Source: XYB2-FULL-45-11 sp964360375 (lineage in GTDB: Bacteria; Patescibacteriota; Patescibacteriia; UBA9934; GWF2-40-263). Taken from it: a DNA stretch of 30,151 nt. The translations under genes and the position numbers were made by a program. The stretch lies in contig CAYHWG010000006.1 in the NCBI GenBank assembly GCA_964360375.1, positions 1 through 30,151 of the forward strand. Direction: 5' to 3'. Below, piece after piece: positions 22,335 to 29,736 of this stretch. Numbering within the stretch: the first letter of the stretch is position 1; every line of letters starts with the position of its first letter. A model generated the notes under the pieces. That model made no database searches and was not told the origin of the DNA. It worked only from the letters and a program-made list of their open reading frames with translations.

Positions 22335-23297
22335 TCAAAACCCTACGTATTGTACCTCTTCTTCAATCTGAATGCCAAACGTATTTCTTGCTCGTGTTTT
22401 AATGAAGGCAATAAGTTGCACTACATCATCTGCTGTTGCGTTTCCCATGTTTAAAAGAAAATTTCCATGCTTTTCGCTCACCCTGGCGTCTCCGATTTGT
22501 TTCCCTTTCAAATCAAGTTGGTCGATGAGCCAACCGACGGAAATCCGTCGGTTGACGATCATCTCTTGAGGTAAATCGAATTTTTCCATCAATCGTTGCA
22601 ACTCATCATCAGACTTAATTTCATAATTTTTAAACATACATCCGGCGGATCCAGCATCATTTGGTTGAGTCGATTTACGTCGAGATAAAATCGTGTTCAT
22701 TTTTTCTTTCACCAAAACAGAATCACCGCGTTCAAGCTTAAACGTTGCCGAGAGAACGATGTCAAACGAATGCTTTATTTTCGATTCCCGATACCCAAAA
22801 AAGAGTTGATCTTTGGTATACCGTACAACCTTACCGTTTACGAGTAATTCAATTTCAACAAGATAATCTTTTGTTTCGCCTCCAAAACAACCGGCATTTC
22901 CACGAACCGCACCTCCGAGAGTTCCTGGAAGAGAAATTGCCCATTCAAGTCCTGTGAGTCCTGCCTCTAAAGCGGTCTTAGACAACATCGTCATGAGCAC
23001 ACCTGCCTCCGCGCGAATGTGTTGTCCATCAATCGAAATTTCGCGCATGGACATTTTTATCACAAGACCATCAAATCCAGCATCGCTCACAAGGGTATTT
23101 GATCCGCCGCCGAACACAAAAATTGTGCAACAATTTTTTTTTGCAATCTCAATCGCACATTTCAATTCTTCTACCGATTTCGCTTCTACAAAAAACTTCG
23201 CCGGTCCACCAATACGAAAATTCGTGTGATGGCTCATGGGTTCATTTTCTTTCAAACGATTCCCGAAAATAAATTTTAATTCCTCAGTTATTTTCAT
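22335..23297 (-). CDS. murB: UDP-N-acetylenolpyruvoylglucosamine reductase MurB
   Basis: A 320-residue FAD enzyme that reduces enolpyruvyl-UDP-GlcNAc to UDP-MurNAc in the cytoplasm. FAD-binding blocks H-T-N-F-R-I-G-G-P-A, V-F-G-G-G-S-N-T-L-V and S-L-P-G-T-L-G-G-A-V-R-G-N-A-G are present, with G-Y-R-E-S as in the Tyr-loop forms being shortened. The proton donor position is Cys (D-A-G-S-A-G-C-M-F-K-N) rather than Ser, as seen in type II enzymes. The C-terminal E-K-H-G-N-F-L-L-N is present. Complete. Confidence 0.95.
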   Translation of the reverse strand: MKITEELKFIFGNRLKENEPMSHHTNFRIGGPAKFFVEAKSVEELKCAIEIAKKNCCTIFVFGGGSNTLVSDAGFDGLVIKMSMREISIDGQHIRAEAGVLMTMLSKTALEAGLTGLEWAISLPGTLGGAVRGNAGCFGGETKDYLVEIELLVNGKVVRYTKDQLFFGYRESKIKHSFDIVLSATFKLERGDSVLVKEKMNTILSRRKSTQPNDAGSAGCMFKNYEIKSDDELQRLMEKFDLPQEMIVNRRISVGWLIDQLDLKGKQIGDARVSEKHGNFLLNMGNATADDVVQLIAFIKTRARNTFGIQIEEEVQYVGF

Positions 23298-23322
23298 ATT
23301 TTTAACAGTTTATCGCGTTTAT

Positions 23323-23377
23323 GCAAAAAAGAAAAACACTCCTCGATATGCCAACCGTCAGGCATGTCGAAGAGTGT
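23323..23377 (-). terminator. Strong terminator after Cys-rich lipoprotein A
   Basis: A 17-base imperfect stem (23336-23352 with 23361-23377) with an 8-base loop is followed on the minus strand by T-rich sequence (23323-23335). It lies just past the stop at 23384. Confidence 0.88.
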
Positions 23378-23383
23378 AAGAAA

Positions 23384-25009
23384 TTAGCTGCAGCCAGGAA
23401 TAGGGATGTGTGCGCACGTTGCCCCTTTACACAAATCATCCGTGCACGCATTTCCGTCATCGGCACACGGAACACCCGTTCCGTCAGAAGAAAAAGGATT
23501 TGGTTTATACACGCAACCTTTTGCAGGCTCACATGTATCGATTGTGCATGCATTTCCGTCATTACAAACTTTTGGAAGTGAAACGGAACAGGACTTGTCT
23601 TTGCACGAATCGTTCAAGGTGCATTGATTTCCATCATCACATTTGGCTGAATTGGCGTTATGGAAACAATCACCATTGTCACAGACGTCGTTTGTACAGA
23701 CATTTCCTTCATCAAGGCACAGAGCACCATCCTTTACTTTTGGATGCGTGCATTTTCCGTTCATGCACACATCTTGTGTGCATGCATTTCCGTCTTCAAG
23801 ACATTTCCCTTCAGACGACGGCTTGTGACTGCACCCTGTAAATGGGTCGCACCAATCTGTAGAACACGGATCGTTATCATCGCAATTGAGAAGTGTGCCA
23901 CCAAAGCAGACACCTGATGAACACTGTTCAAAGGTCGTACAGACATTTCCGTCATCGCACGTGGTTCCAGAAAGTTTTGCGTGCTTGCATGATCCATCGT
24001 TATTGCACGCATCTGTGGTGCAGACACTTCCATCATCACACAAACCTTCATCCGTCTCGCCGTTGCAATTGTCATCCTTTCCGTTGCATGCTTCCGGTTG
24101 AGGCATCATCGCACTACAGATCGGTTGACCCTTTTCGCACCCTGTAAAAAGACCGAAACACGTGCCAAATTCATTTGTTTGCTTGCATTGTCCACCGATC
24201 GATTTGGGATCGATATTATCCGTCTCGCCGTCGCAATTGTCATCGAGCTTATTGCAGCTTTCCGCTTCCGGAATTTGACCGATGCAATTTGATAGCCCCG
24301 CGGATTTACACATTCTCTGTCCTGTACATGATCCGAAAACATTTTTGTTCGCGCAATCTGTCGAAAGGGCAAGTTGAATGGCTCGAGATGAACAGGAGCA
24401 CGTCGCATTATTCATCGGAACGCACTGATTTGCGGATAATCCCGTTTTTGCATCCGTCACAAATTGACAGACGTAATTCTTAGGACAATCTGCGTTTAGC
24501 TGTGCAGGACTGCATTGCACTCCACAAAAGCTTCCGCCGCTTCCAACCGTGATGCACAAATTGCCGACCTTGTTTCCTGTATTGCAATCTTTATGCTCAT
24601 GACATGGATCACACAAACGAACATAACTAGACACACACATGTAGACAACGTCGGAGCCTGCTGTTGCTACTGCTGAACAGGTGAAGCCGTTTGGACATTC
24701 GTTTGAACATCCTTTTGAGCAGACATTCCCGTTTTCCGTTTCCGTACAGTATCCAAAATTACAATCGCTATTTTTGCTGCATGGATACCCGAATTCACCT
24801 GAACGCGGAGCAATCTGTACCGAATCTGTACTCAAGTGTGTCTCTGGTAACTCAGTCATCTGAATCGTTGACCCATCGATTTGCGCAGAACCGTCAATGA
24901 CGATCACATCGCTACTTGTTTGCACTGTCTCGTCTGATGGACTCGAACAGGAACAACACGTAATCACGAACAAAAGTTGTGCCGCAAAAGCAGATGAAAG
25001 AACATTCAT
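23384..25009 (-). CDS. Cysteine-rich repeat lipoprotein A with MopE-like metal-binding motifs
   Basis: A 541-residue exported lipoprotein; ATG 25009 has GGAGG (25014-25018) five bases upstream. The N-terminus is hydrophobic and ends in C-C-S-C-S-S, where the last Cys before S-S is the likely lipidated residue. Residues about 70-210 form irregular Cys pairs (Dickkopf-like spacing); two copies of a putative metal-binding motif follow, C-N-K-L-D-D-N-C-D-G-E-T-D and C-N-G-K-D-D-N-C-N-G-E-T-D-E, as in MopE-type proteins of myxobacteria. From about residue 320 come repeated C-x-D-G-N-x-C-T-x-D-x-C units. Dozens of cysteines imply many disulfides outside the cell. Own promoter and terminator; paralogous to lipoprotein B. 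Adhesion or metal binding is a guess. Confidence 0.85.
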   Translation of the reverse strand: MNVLSSAFAAQLLFVITCCSCSSPSDETVQTSSDVIVIDGSAQIDGSTIQMTELPETHLSTDSVQIAPRSGEFGYPCSKNSDCNFGYCTETENGNVCSKGCSNECPNGFTCSAVATAGSDVVYMCVSSYVRLCDPCHEHKDCNTGNKVGNLCITVGSGGSFCGVQCSPAQLNADCPKNYVCQFVTDAKTGLSANQCVPMNNATCSCSSRAIQLALSTDCANKNVFGSCTGQRMCKSAGLSNCIGQIPEAESCNKLDDNCDGETDNIDPKSIGGQCKQTNEFGTCFGLFTGCEKGQPICSAMMPQPEACNGKDDNCNGETDEGLCDDGSVCTTDACNNDGSCKHAKLSGTTCDDGNVCTTFEQCSSGVCFGGTLLNCDDNDPCSTDWCDPFTGCSHKPSSEGKCLEDGNACTQDVCMNGKCTHPKVKDGALCLDEGNVCTNDVCDNGDCFHNANSAKCDDGNQCTLNDSCKDKSCSVSLPKVCNDGNACTIDTCEPAKGCVYKPNPFSSDGTGVPCADDGNACTDDLCKGATCAHIPIPGCS

Positions 25010-25054
25010 GAAACCTCCGTGTTTGCCCTCAAAACGCCTTGTTCTGAAAACAGT

Positions 25055-25070
25055 GCACAAGAAATCGTGC
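25055..25070 (-). promoter_or_regulatory. 5'-leader hairpin of lipoprotein A mRNA
   Basis: GCACGA and TTGTGC pair (one G-U) around a 4-base loop right where transcription should start, preceded by GG. The matching place before lipoprotein B has GCACA/TGTGC. Likely a 5' stabilising structure. Confidence 0.55.
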
Positions 25071-25075
25071 CCTTG

Positions 25076-25104
25076 TTTATAACAATCTTTTTTATATTTG
25101 TCAA
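25076..25104 (-). promoter_or_regulatory. Sigma-70 promoter of Cys-rich lipoprotein A
   Basis: TTGACA (25099-25104), a 17-base spacer ending in TGT, and TATAAA (25076-25081) on the minus strand. It is followed by a 5'-leader hairpin (25055-25070) and a GGAGG 9 bases or fewer before ATG. The same arrangement precedes lipoprotein B. Confidence 0.85.
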
Positions 25105-25118
25105 CCGAGCCATGGCAT

Positions 25119-25144
25119 AAAAAAATCCTCTCGCGTGAGAGGAT
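25119..25144 (-). terminator. Intrinsic terminator after Cys-rich lipoprotein B
   Basis: A perfect 8-base stem ATCCTCTC/GAGAGGAT (25125-25132 with 25137-25144) with a 4-base loop; on the minus strand it is followed by seven T residues. It lies 10 bases after the stop of lipoprotein B and 15 bases before the -35 of lipoprotein A. Confidence 0.92.
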
Positions 25145-25153
25145 GAGTTTTGC

Positions 25154-26893
25154 TTATGGACAATTTGGTTTTGCTGTATGACTGCACTTCCCGTCTTTTG
25201 GATTGCAGGCGTCCACTGTACATGCATTGCTGTCATTGCATGCATTGACAGAACCTTTGCATTGACCCGCAAGACAAATGTCTGCCGTCGTACATGGATC
25301 GCTGTCATCGCACTGATACGAATCGTTGTACGTTTGGAACACACACTTTCCCGTTGCTTTGTCACAACTGTCTTTTGAACACGTATTGTCGTCATTGCAA
25401 ATGACGGGTTTCGCTTTACACACAGATTGCTGACAAATCTCGTCTGTCGAGCATTTGTCATTGTCATCACAGGGTGCATTTGGAGTAGGAATGAACACGC
25501 ATCCCGTTTTTTGATTGCAGCTGTCAGACGTACAGGTATTGCCGTCATTGCAGATGATCGTCGTACCAGTACATTTTGTGCCTTTACAGACATCTCCTGA
25601 CGTACAAGCATTGTTATCACTACAGTAATATCCGTCGTTTGCTGTGAAGTTACAATTACCGATAGCAGAATCACAGGTGTCGATCGTGCAATCATTATTA
25701 TCTTCACATGTCTTCACAGCACCGATACACTTGTCTTTCGCACACGTGTCACCGAGCGTGCACGCACTGCCGTCAGAGCATGGTGCTTTATCTTGAACTG
25801 CAAAGGTACAACCGGTTCCTTTGTCGCAGGAGTCTTGCGTGCAATCGAGACCGTCGTAGCATTGCAAAATCTTTCCCGTACAAACACCAAGTTTGCAGGT
25901 GTCATCGACTGTACAGGCGTTGTTGTCGTTACAGTAGAAAATCCCGACAACGGGGAGGTTCACACATGCACCAGTCACAGCATCGCACGAATCACTCGTA
26001 CAAACACTGTTGTCGTCGCAATTCTTTTGCGATCCGGAGATGCATTTTGAATCCTGACAATTGTCATTGATTGTACAGGCGTTTCCGTCTGTGCACTTTG
26101 ATCCGTTTGATGCGGGCGTCGAAAAACATCCAGAAATCTTGTCGCACGTATCTTGTGTGCACGGATTTGTATCTGAACAATTGATGGATGAACCCTTACA
26201 GATTCCCTTGTCGCACAAATCATTGATCGTGCAAGAACTTTTGTCGTCACACGGCAAATTATTCAACTTCACCGTCGAGCAACCCGTGTTTTTGTCACAA
26301 CTGTCTTCCGTGCAATCAAGACCGTCGTCGCAAACGACCTTCGTTCCGATGCACGTGCCCACAACACAAGAATCATTCTTTGTGCAAACATCACCGTCCG
26401 TACAAATCGCATCTGTCGATTCGAACGTGCAGCCAGACAACTTGTCACATGAGTCTTTGGTGCAAGGACTGTTGTCATTACAAACAATCTGCTTTGCACC
26501 GATGCATTGACCGGAACTCGTACAAATGTCATTTGCTGTACACGCATCTCCGTCCGTACAAACCTTGTCTGGAAGTGGCATGTGTTGGCACTCGCCCATT
26601 CCCACATTGCACCAATCTTGCGTGCAAGGATTGTTTCCAGCACATTCAAGATTCGCTTTGCACTTGAACACATCCGGAGTTGTGGCCGACACATCCTCAG
26701 ATGCATCAACAACAGAGATTTCCTGAACGTCTTGAACCACTGAAACTTCAACTTCAGAAGCTACTTCTGAATGAACATCGAGAAACTCCGTTGCGTCATT
26801 TGGCAAAGGAATGATTGGATCACTCGAGCAGGAACAAATTCCAGCCGCATAAATCATGCCGCCAAACAGAGTCATTTTGGAAAGAACGTTCAC
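25154..26893 (-). CDS. Cysteine-rich tandem-repeat lipoprotein B
   Basis: A 579-residue exported lipoprotein; the start is GTG 26893 with GGAGG just upstream. N-terminus: hydrophobic helix ending I-C-S-C-S-S, giving a lipobox I-C-S before the lipidated Cys. An acidic Ser/Val/Glu linker (about 25-75) is followed by one half unit and nine tandem units of about 50 residues, each with C-x-D-x-x-x-C-T-x-x-D-x-C, then G-x-C, then C-x-D-x-x-x-C-T-x-D-x-C-D and G-C. Eight or more cysteines per unit with Asp/Asn pairs suggests disulfide-knotted, perhaps calcium-binding, rod-like modules. Closest style known to me is myxobacterial surface proteins. Paralogous to lipoprotein A and expressed from a twin promoter. 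Function unknown. Confidence 0.86.
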   Translation of the reverse strand: MNVLSKMTLFGGMIYAAGICSCSSDPIIPLPNDATEFLDVHSEVASEVEVSVVQDVQEISVVDASEDVSATTPDVFKCKANLECAGNNPCTQDWCNVGMGECQHMPLPDKVCTDGDACTANDICTSSGQCIGAKQIVCNDNSPCTKDSCDKLSGCTFESTDAICTDGDVCTKNDSCVVGTCIGTKVVCDDGLDCTEDSCDKNTGCSTVKLNNLPCDDKSSCTINDLCDKGICKGSSINCSDTNPCTQDTCDKISGCFSTPASNGSKCTDGNACTINDNCQDSKCISGSQKNCDDNSVCTSDSCDAVTGACVNLPVVGIFYCNDNNACTVDDTCKLGVCTGKILQCYDGLDCTQDSCDKGTGCTFAVQDKAPCSDGSACTLGDTCAKDKCIGAVKTCEDNNDCTIDTCDSAIGNCNFTANDGYYCSDNNACTSGDVCKGTKCTGTTIICNDGNTCTSDSCNQKTGCVFIPTPNAPCDDNDKCSTDEICQQSVCKAKPVICNDDNTCSKDSCDKATGKCVFQTYNDSYQCDDSDPCTTADICLAGQCKGSVNACNDSNACTVDACNPKDGKCSHTAKPNCP

Positions 26894-26938
26894 GCAACCT
26901 CCTTAAACGCTTTAAAACTATTTGTTCCAAAGCAAAAC

Positions 26939-26987
26939 GCACAAAAAGTGTGCCCTTCTATATAACAAGAAAACAAGAATGCGTCAA
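26939..26987 (-). promoter_or_regulatory. Sigma-70 promoter and leader hairpin of Cys-rich lipoprotein B
   Basis: TTGACG (26982-26987), a 17-base spacer ending in TGT, and TATATA (26959-26964) on the minus strand, then a hairpin GCACA/TGTGC (26939-26953) at the expected mRNA start and GGAGG before the GTG. Spacer length, TG extension and hairpin position copy those before lipoprotein A. Confidence 0.82.
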
Positions 26988-27018
26988 TAGCATCAGAAGT
27001 TAAAACCGATTTAGAATA

Positions 27019-28461
27019 TTATTTACAAAGATCTCTTGCCACCAAATCAATATCCCCCGCTCCCATAACGATCAACACGTCATTCGATCGAACGACTTGT
27101 TCGAGGGCAGACTTCACGGCGTCGAAGTTTGCCGAGAACATGACGTGGAAGTTGGGGTTTTTCCGGCGGAGCCTGATCCGGCTCCGCCGGACTTTCTTAA
27201 TCTCTTCGACAATGAGCCTTGACGACATTTGGTGTTCTTCATTTCTGCCGGCAACGTCGTAGATTTCTGCGACGACCGTTTCATCTGCAAGCTGGAGGGC
27301 GTGAACGAAGCCGTCGAAGAGGGATCTGGTGCGTGAATGTTGGTGCGGCTGAAAGCACAGGACGATTCTTCGGCCTGGAAAAAACTCACGGGCGGCGCTC
27401 ACTGTTTTCTCGACGGCAGTTGGATGGTGGCCATAGTCCGAGATGACATCTGCTTCTCGCCAGGTACCGACGCGTTCAAAGCGGCGCCAAATTCCCGGAA
27501 ACGTTTCGAGGACACGCGCACAAGTCTCGAAAGGCACGCCGAGTTCCATAGCTGCTGTGGTAGCGGCGAGGGCGTTCATGACGTTATGCTCACCTGGGAT
27601 GATGAGTCGAATGCGACCGAGGAGTTCGTCACGTTGAACATTGAATGATTGTTCGCCTTTGTGAGTAATGCGATCAAACGCACGGTACATGACCACCCCC
27701 TCACCCCCTCCTTGTGAAGGAGGGGGAATATCGATTCTTCCTCCTTGTGATGACAATGAGTATGTCACGGACCTCTCAACCTTTAACTTCATGGACTCGG
27801 CGTCATCAGCGTTCATCACCATCATTCCCTTGCCGATCAATTTGTCGGCGAAGATTTGAAAGGTGTCGCGGATGTGATTGATGTCGCGGTAGTAGTCAAG
27901 GTGGTCTTCTTCAATGTTTGTGAGAACGATCATCTCGGGATGTAAGTTCAACATGTTTGCTTGATACTCACATCCTTCGACCACGAAGAATCTGCCTTTG
28001 CCGAGGCGGAGGTTTTTATCTGGAAAGGTGGGGACGAACGATCCAACGAGAACGGTTGGATCATATCCTGCGGCCTCGAGCATGAGACCGACGAGTGCGG
28101 TCGTTGTACTCTTGCCGTGAGTTCCAGTGACGACGATCGTTGAGAACGTTTTCGAGACTTCCCCGAGGAACTGGGCGTAGGAGACTTCCGAAATTCCGCG
28201 TTCTCGAGCTGTTGTTCGTTCAGGGTTCGTCGACGGGACAGCCGAGGAATAGATCACAACTTCGACGCCGTCGAGGACGTGCGACATGTCGTGTCCGATG
28301 GAGACTTGAATACCTTTTTTATTCAAGTCTTGTACCATCTCAGAATCATGGACATCTGATCCGGTGACGTGCTTTCCTTTGGACAACAAAAACTTAGCAA
28401 GCGCGGACATACCAATTCCGCCGATTCCGACAAAATGAAAGTGGTTCTTTTCAAGCAACAT
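27019..28461 (-). CDS. murC: UDP-N-acetylmuramate--L-alanine ligase MurC with an in-frame repeat insertion
   Basis: A 480-residue Mur ligase that adds the first L-Ala to UDP-MurNAc. The N-terminal UDP-binding motif is F-V-G-I-G-G-I-G-M-S-A-L; the ATP P-loop is V-V-T-G-T-H-G-K-S-T-T-T; N-I-E-E-D-H-L-D-Y-Y, G-E-H-N-V-M-N-A-L-A-A, D-Y-G-H-H-P-T and F-Q-P-H-Q-H-S-R-T are all present. Between T-Y-S-L-S and V-M-Y-R-A-F (central domain) there are about 17 extra residues rich in Gly and Pro, encoded by a palindromic repeat (27693-27750). Reading frame is intact and all catalytic motifs are kept. The start has no Shine-Dalgarno and lies 9 bases after an extended -10 box. Confidence 0.94.
   Translation of the reverse strand: MLLEKNHFHFVGIGGIGMSALAKFLLSKGKHVTGSDVHDSEMVQDLNKKGIQVSIGHDMSHVLDGVEVVIYSSAVPSTNPERTTARERGISEVSYAQFLGEVSKTFSTIVVTGTHGKSTTTALVGLMLEAAGYDPTVLVGSFVPTFPDKNLRLGKGRFFVVEGCEYQANMLNLHPEMIVLTNIEEDHLDYYRDINHIRDTFQIFADKLIGKGMMVMNADDAESMKLKVERSVTYSLSSQGGRIDIPPPSQGGGEGVVMYRAFDRITHKGEQSFNVQRDELLGRIRLIIPGEHNVMNALAATTAAMELGVPFETCARVLETFPGIWRRFERVGTWREADVISDYGHHPTAVEKTVSAAREFFPGRRIVLCFQPHQHSRTRSLFDGFVHALQLADETVVAEIYDVAGRNEEHQMSSRLIVEEIKKVRRSRIRLRRKNPNFHVMFSANFDAVKSALEQVVRSNDVLIVMGAGDIDLVARDLCK
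27693..27750. repeat. In-frame palindromic repeat inside murC
   Basis: CCCCCTCCTT (27704-27713) pairs perfectly with AAGGAGGGGG (27717-27726) around GTG. An 11-base direct repeat CCTCCTTGTGA occurs at 27707-27717 and 27740-27750, exactly 33 bases (11 codons) apart. It encodes a Gly/Pro/Ser/Gln-rich loop. Confidence 0.72.
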
Positions 28462-28470
28462 AGTGAAGAT

Positions 28471-28479
28471 AGTATAGCA
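28471..28479 (-). promoter_or_regulatory. Extended -10 promoter for murC
   Basis: TG-C-TATACT on the minus strand ends 9 bases before the murC ATG. The upstream side (28480-28505) is a G-rich tract on the plus strand (GGGGTGAGGGGTGAGGGG) and has no -35 match. Confidence 0.55.
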
Positions 28480-28505
28480 GGGGTGAGGGGTGAGGGGCTA
28501 GGGTG

Positions 28506-28660
28506 TTAAATTTGAGACCGTTGAAAACCTCATCTTTTGTCATTGCGAGGAGTTATACGACAAAGCAATCCTTGCATTTTGGATAAAAAGATTGCTTCGT
28601 CGTCGATGACTTCTCCTCGCAATGACACAATTTTTTAGTTTTTCAACGGTCTCAATTTAA
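28506..28660. mobile_element. Palindromic MITE-like element (no coding capacity)
   Basis: A 155-base element with 16-base perfect terminal inverted repeats (28512-28527, TTGAGACCGTTGAAAA, and 28640-28655) and inner 15-base perfect arms TGTCATTGCGAGGAG (28538-28552) with its complement (28613-28627); further pairing near AAGCAATC (28563-28570) and GATTGCTT (28590-28597) leaves a small AT-rich centre. TTAA occurs at both ends and could be a target duplication or part of the arms. The inner core resembles a dispersed repeat known from many bacterial genomes. Confidence 0.8.
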
Positions 28661-28662
28661 AT

Positions 28663-28689
28663 AAAAAACTGCGCAGATGTCTAGCGCAG
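28663..28689 (-). terminator. Terminator overlapping the stop codon of the unknown 314-residue gene
   Basis: CTGCGC (28669-28674) pairs with GCGCAG (28684-28689); the TAG stop (28681-28683) is in the loop. On the minus strand six T residues follow (28663-28668). Confidence 0.8.
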
Positions 28690-29625
28690 GTGGATTGTTT
28701 CATCTGTCATATGTGAGAGATGAAACGATTGAATGTAGTTGTACCCGATAGATCCGTCAGGCATCCATCGAAGATTCCATGCAAATGACACTTGATCGTT
28801 TGGATGATTGCGGACAAATGGATGAGACACAAAGGCGTCATCCAAAATCGATGCAACCACTTCTCCTCGAGTATTCACGAGAAATTCTCGCAAGTGAAAT
28901 CCTGTCGGAATCTGCTCAACCTTTGTGGGAGTCACGATTTTTTGACAGGGATCTTCATAGGAACCGATCGAAACAATTGAGGCTCCTCCCATGATTCCGT
29001 CTGGTGCCCAGACAAAATCTGTTTTCCTCATTTCAAACTGTCCATGATGCAATAGACGTCCGTTCAAAAAAAGTTGACGTCCATTCTCTGATCCGGTTGG
29101 CTTGAAAAGCCACGCAAGAGATTGTTTGTTTAGTGATTGCCAAACATATTCAATCTCACCATCCCATTCCTTTTCATGAGGAAACGGGAACAAACTTTTT
29201 TCCTCTGCATGATGCAAAGATCCAAACGCTTCGAATCGATTCTGTGTCACAAGACGAATGTGTTCACAGGAACATTCGTATAATCCGAGCATGTCTGATG
29301 ACTCGTGTACTCCCCAAATAAGGAGACGATCATCGTAAACAGCTTTGATACGTGTTTGCACAAATCGCCCAGAGAACATTCGCCGAAAATAGATCTCGGA
29401 AAGTCCTGGAATATTGTGCTCTACGCTATCAATATACTCGCCTTCTTGAACGAGCATGCATGCAGACACACCTGACACACTCGCAAGGAGTCTCTTTTGA
29501 CGCCATGCTTCCTCCAAGGTGATGACATCCAATTCTTGCGGCAACTGCAGCAATTGATGCGTTGTTCCGCGATAATTTGGATGCGTAATCCGCAATGGGG
29601 CAGCAGGGGTAAAATGCGTTTGCAT
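28681..29625 (-). CDS. Uncharacterised protein with beta-propeller-like pattern
   Basis: A 314-residue soluble protein from ATG 29625 (AGAGG four bases upstream; a TTG at 29643 is less likely). There is no signal peptide or membrane helix. It shows repeated strand-rich blocks with W-x-P-D-G (twice: W-A-P-D-G-I and W-M-P-D-G-S), L-W-G-type ends and Asp/Gly turns, as in TolB- or WD-like beta propellers; this is pattern reading, not a family match. It is monocistronic with its own promoter, a perfect 11-base palindrome over the promoter and a terminator, so it is probably regulated on its own. No function is proposed. Confidence 0.65.
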   Translation of the reverse strand: MQTHFTPAAPLRITHPNYRGTTHQLLQLPQELDVITLEEAWRQKRLLASVSGVSACMLVQEGEYIDSVEHNIPGLSEIYFRRMFSGRFVQTRIKAVYDDRLLIWGVHESSDMLGLYECSCEHIRLVTQNRFEAFGSLHHAEEKSLFPFPHEKEWDGEIEYVWQSLNKQSLAWLFKPTGSENGRQLFLNGRLLHHGQFEMRKTDFVWAPDGIMGGASIVSIGSYEDPCQKIVTPTKVEQIPTGFHLREFLVNTRGEVVASILDDAFVSHPFVRNHPNDQVSFAWNLRWMPDGSIGYNYIQSFHLSHMTDETIHLR

Positions 29626-29658
29626 GAAGCCTCTTAGTACCAAAACTCCACGGTAGAG

Positions 29659-29684
29659 TTCAATTAAACCTACGTTTAATTGAA
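29659..29684. promoter_or_regulatory. Operator-like palindrome at the promoter of the unknown gene
   Basis: TTCAATTAAAC (29659-29669) and GTTTAATTGAA (29674-29684) form a perfect 11-base inverted repeat with a 4-base centre. It overlaps the spacer and -10 region of a minus-strand promoter whose -35 is TTGACA (29690-29695); the -10 match (TAGGTT, 17-base spacing) is weak. This is a typical place for a dimeric repressor. Confidence 0.6.
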
Positions 29685-29688
29685 TAGA

Positions 29689-29717
29689 TTGTCAACATTT
29701 TCCGACTCACGTACAAT
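29689..29717 (+). promoter_or_regulatory. Promoter of glyA
   Basis: TTGTCA (29689-29694), 17 bases, TACAAT (29712-29717) on the plus strand, about 20 bases before the glyA ATG. Its -35 overlaps the -35 of the divergent minus-strand promoter. Confidence 0.72.
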
Positions 29718-29736
29718 AGGATCGAATAAAATTCCT

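Noticed and set aside
23384..26893. Regularly spaced repeats and many long opposite-strand reading frames across the Cys-rich genes, as might suggest a CRISPR array or plus-strand genes
   Set aside because: The repeats are degenerate codon repeats of the tandem Cys units with no constant repeat/spacer pattern, and the plus-strand frames are low-complexity mirror translations without starts or ribosome sites.
28563..28597. The AAGCAATC/GATTGCTT pair as a tRNA-like stem or att site
   Set aside because: It is the inner part of the nested palindrome of the MITE-like element and needs no separate explanation.
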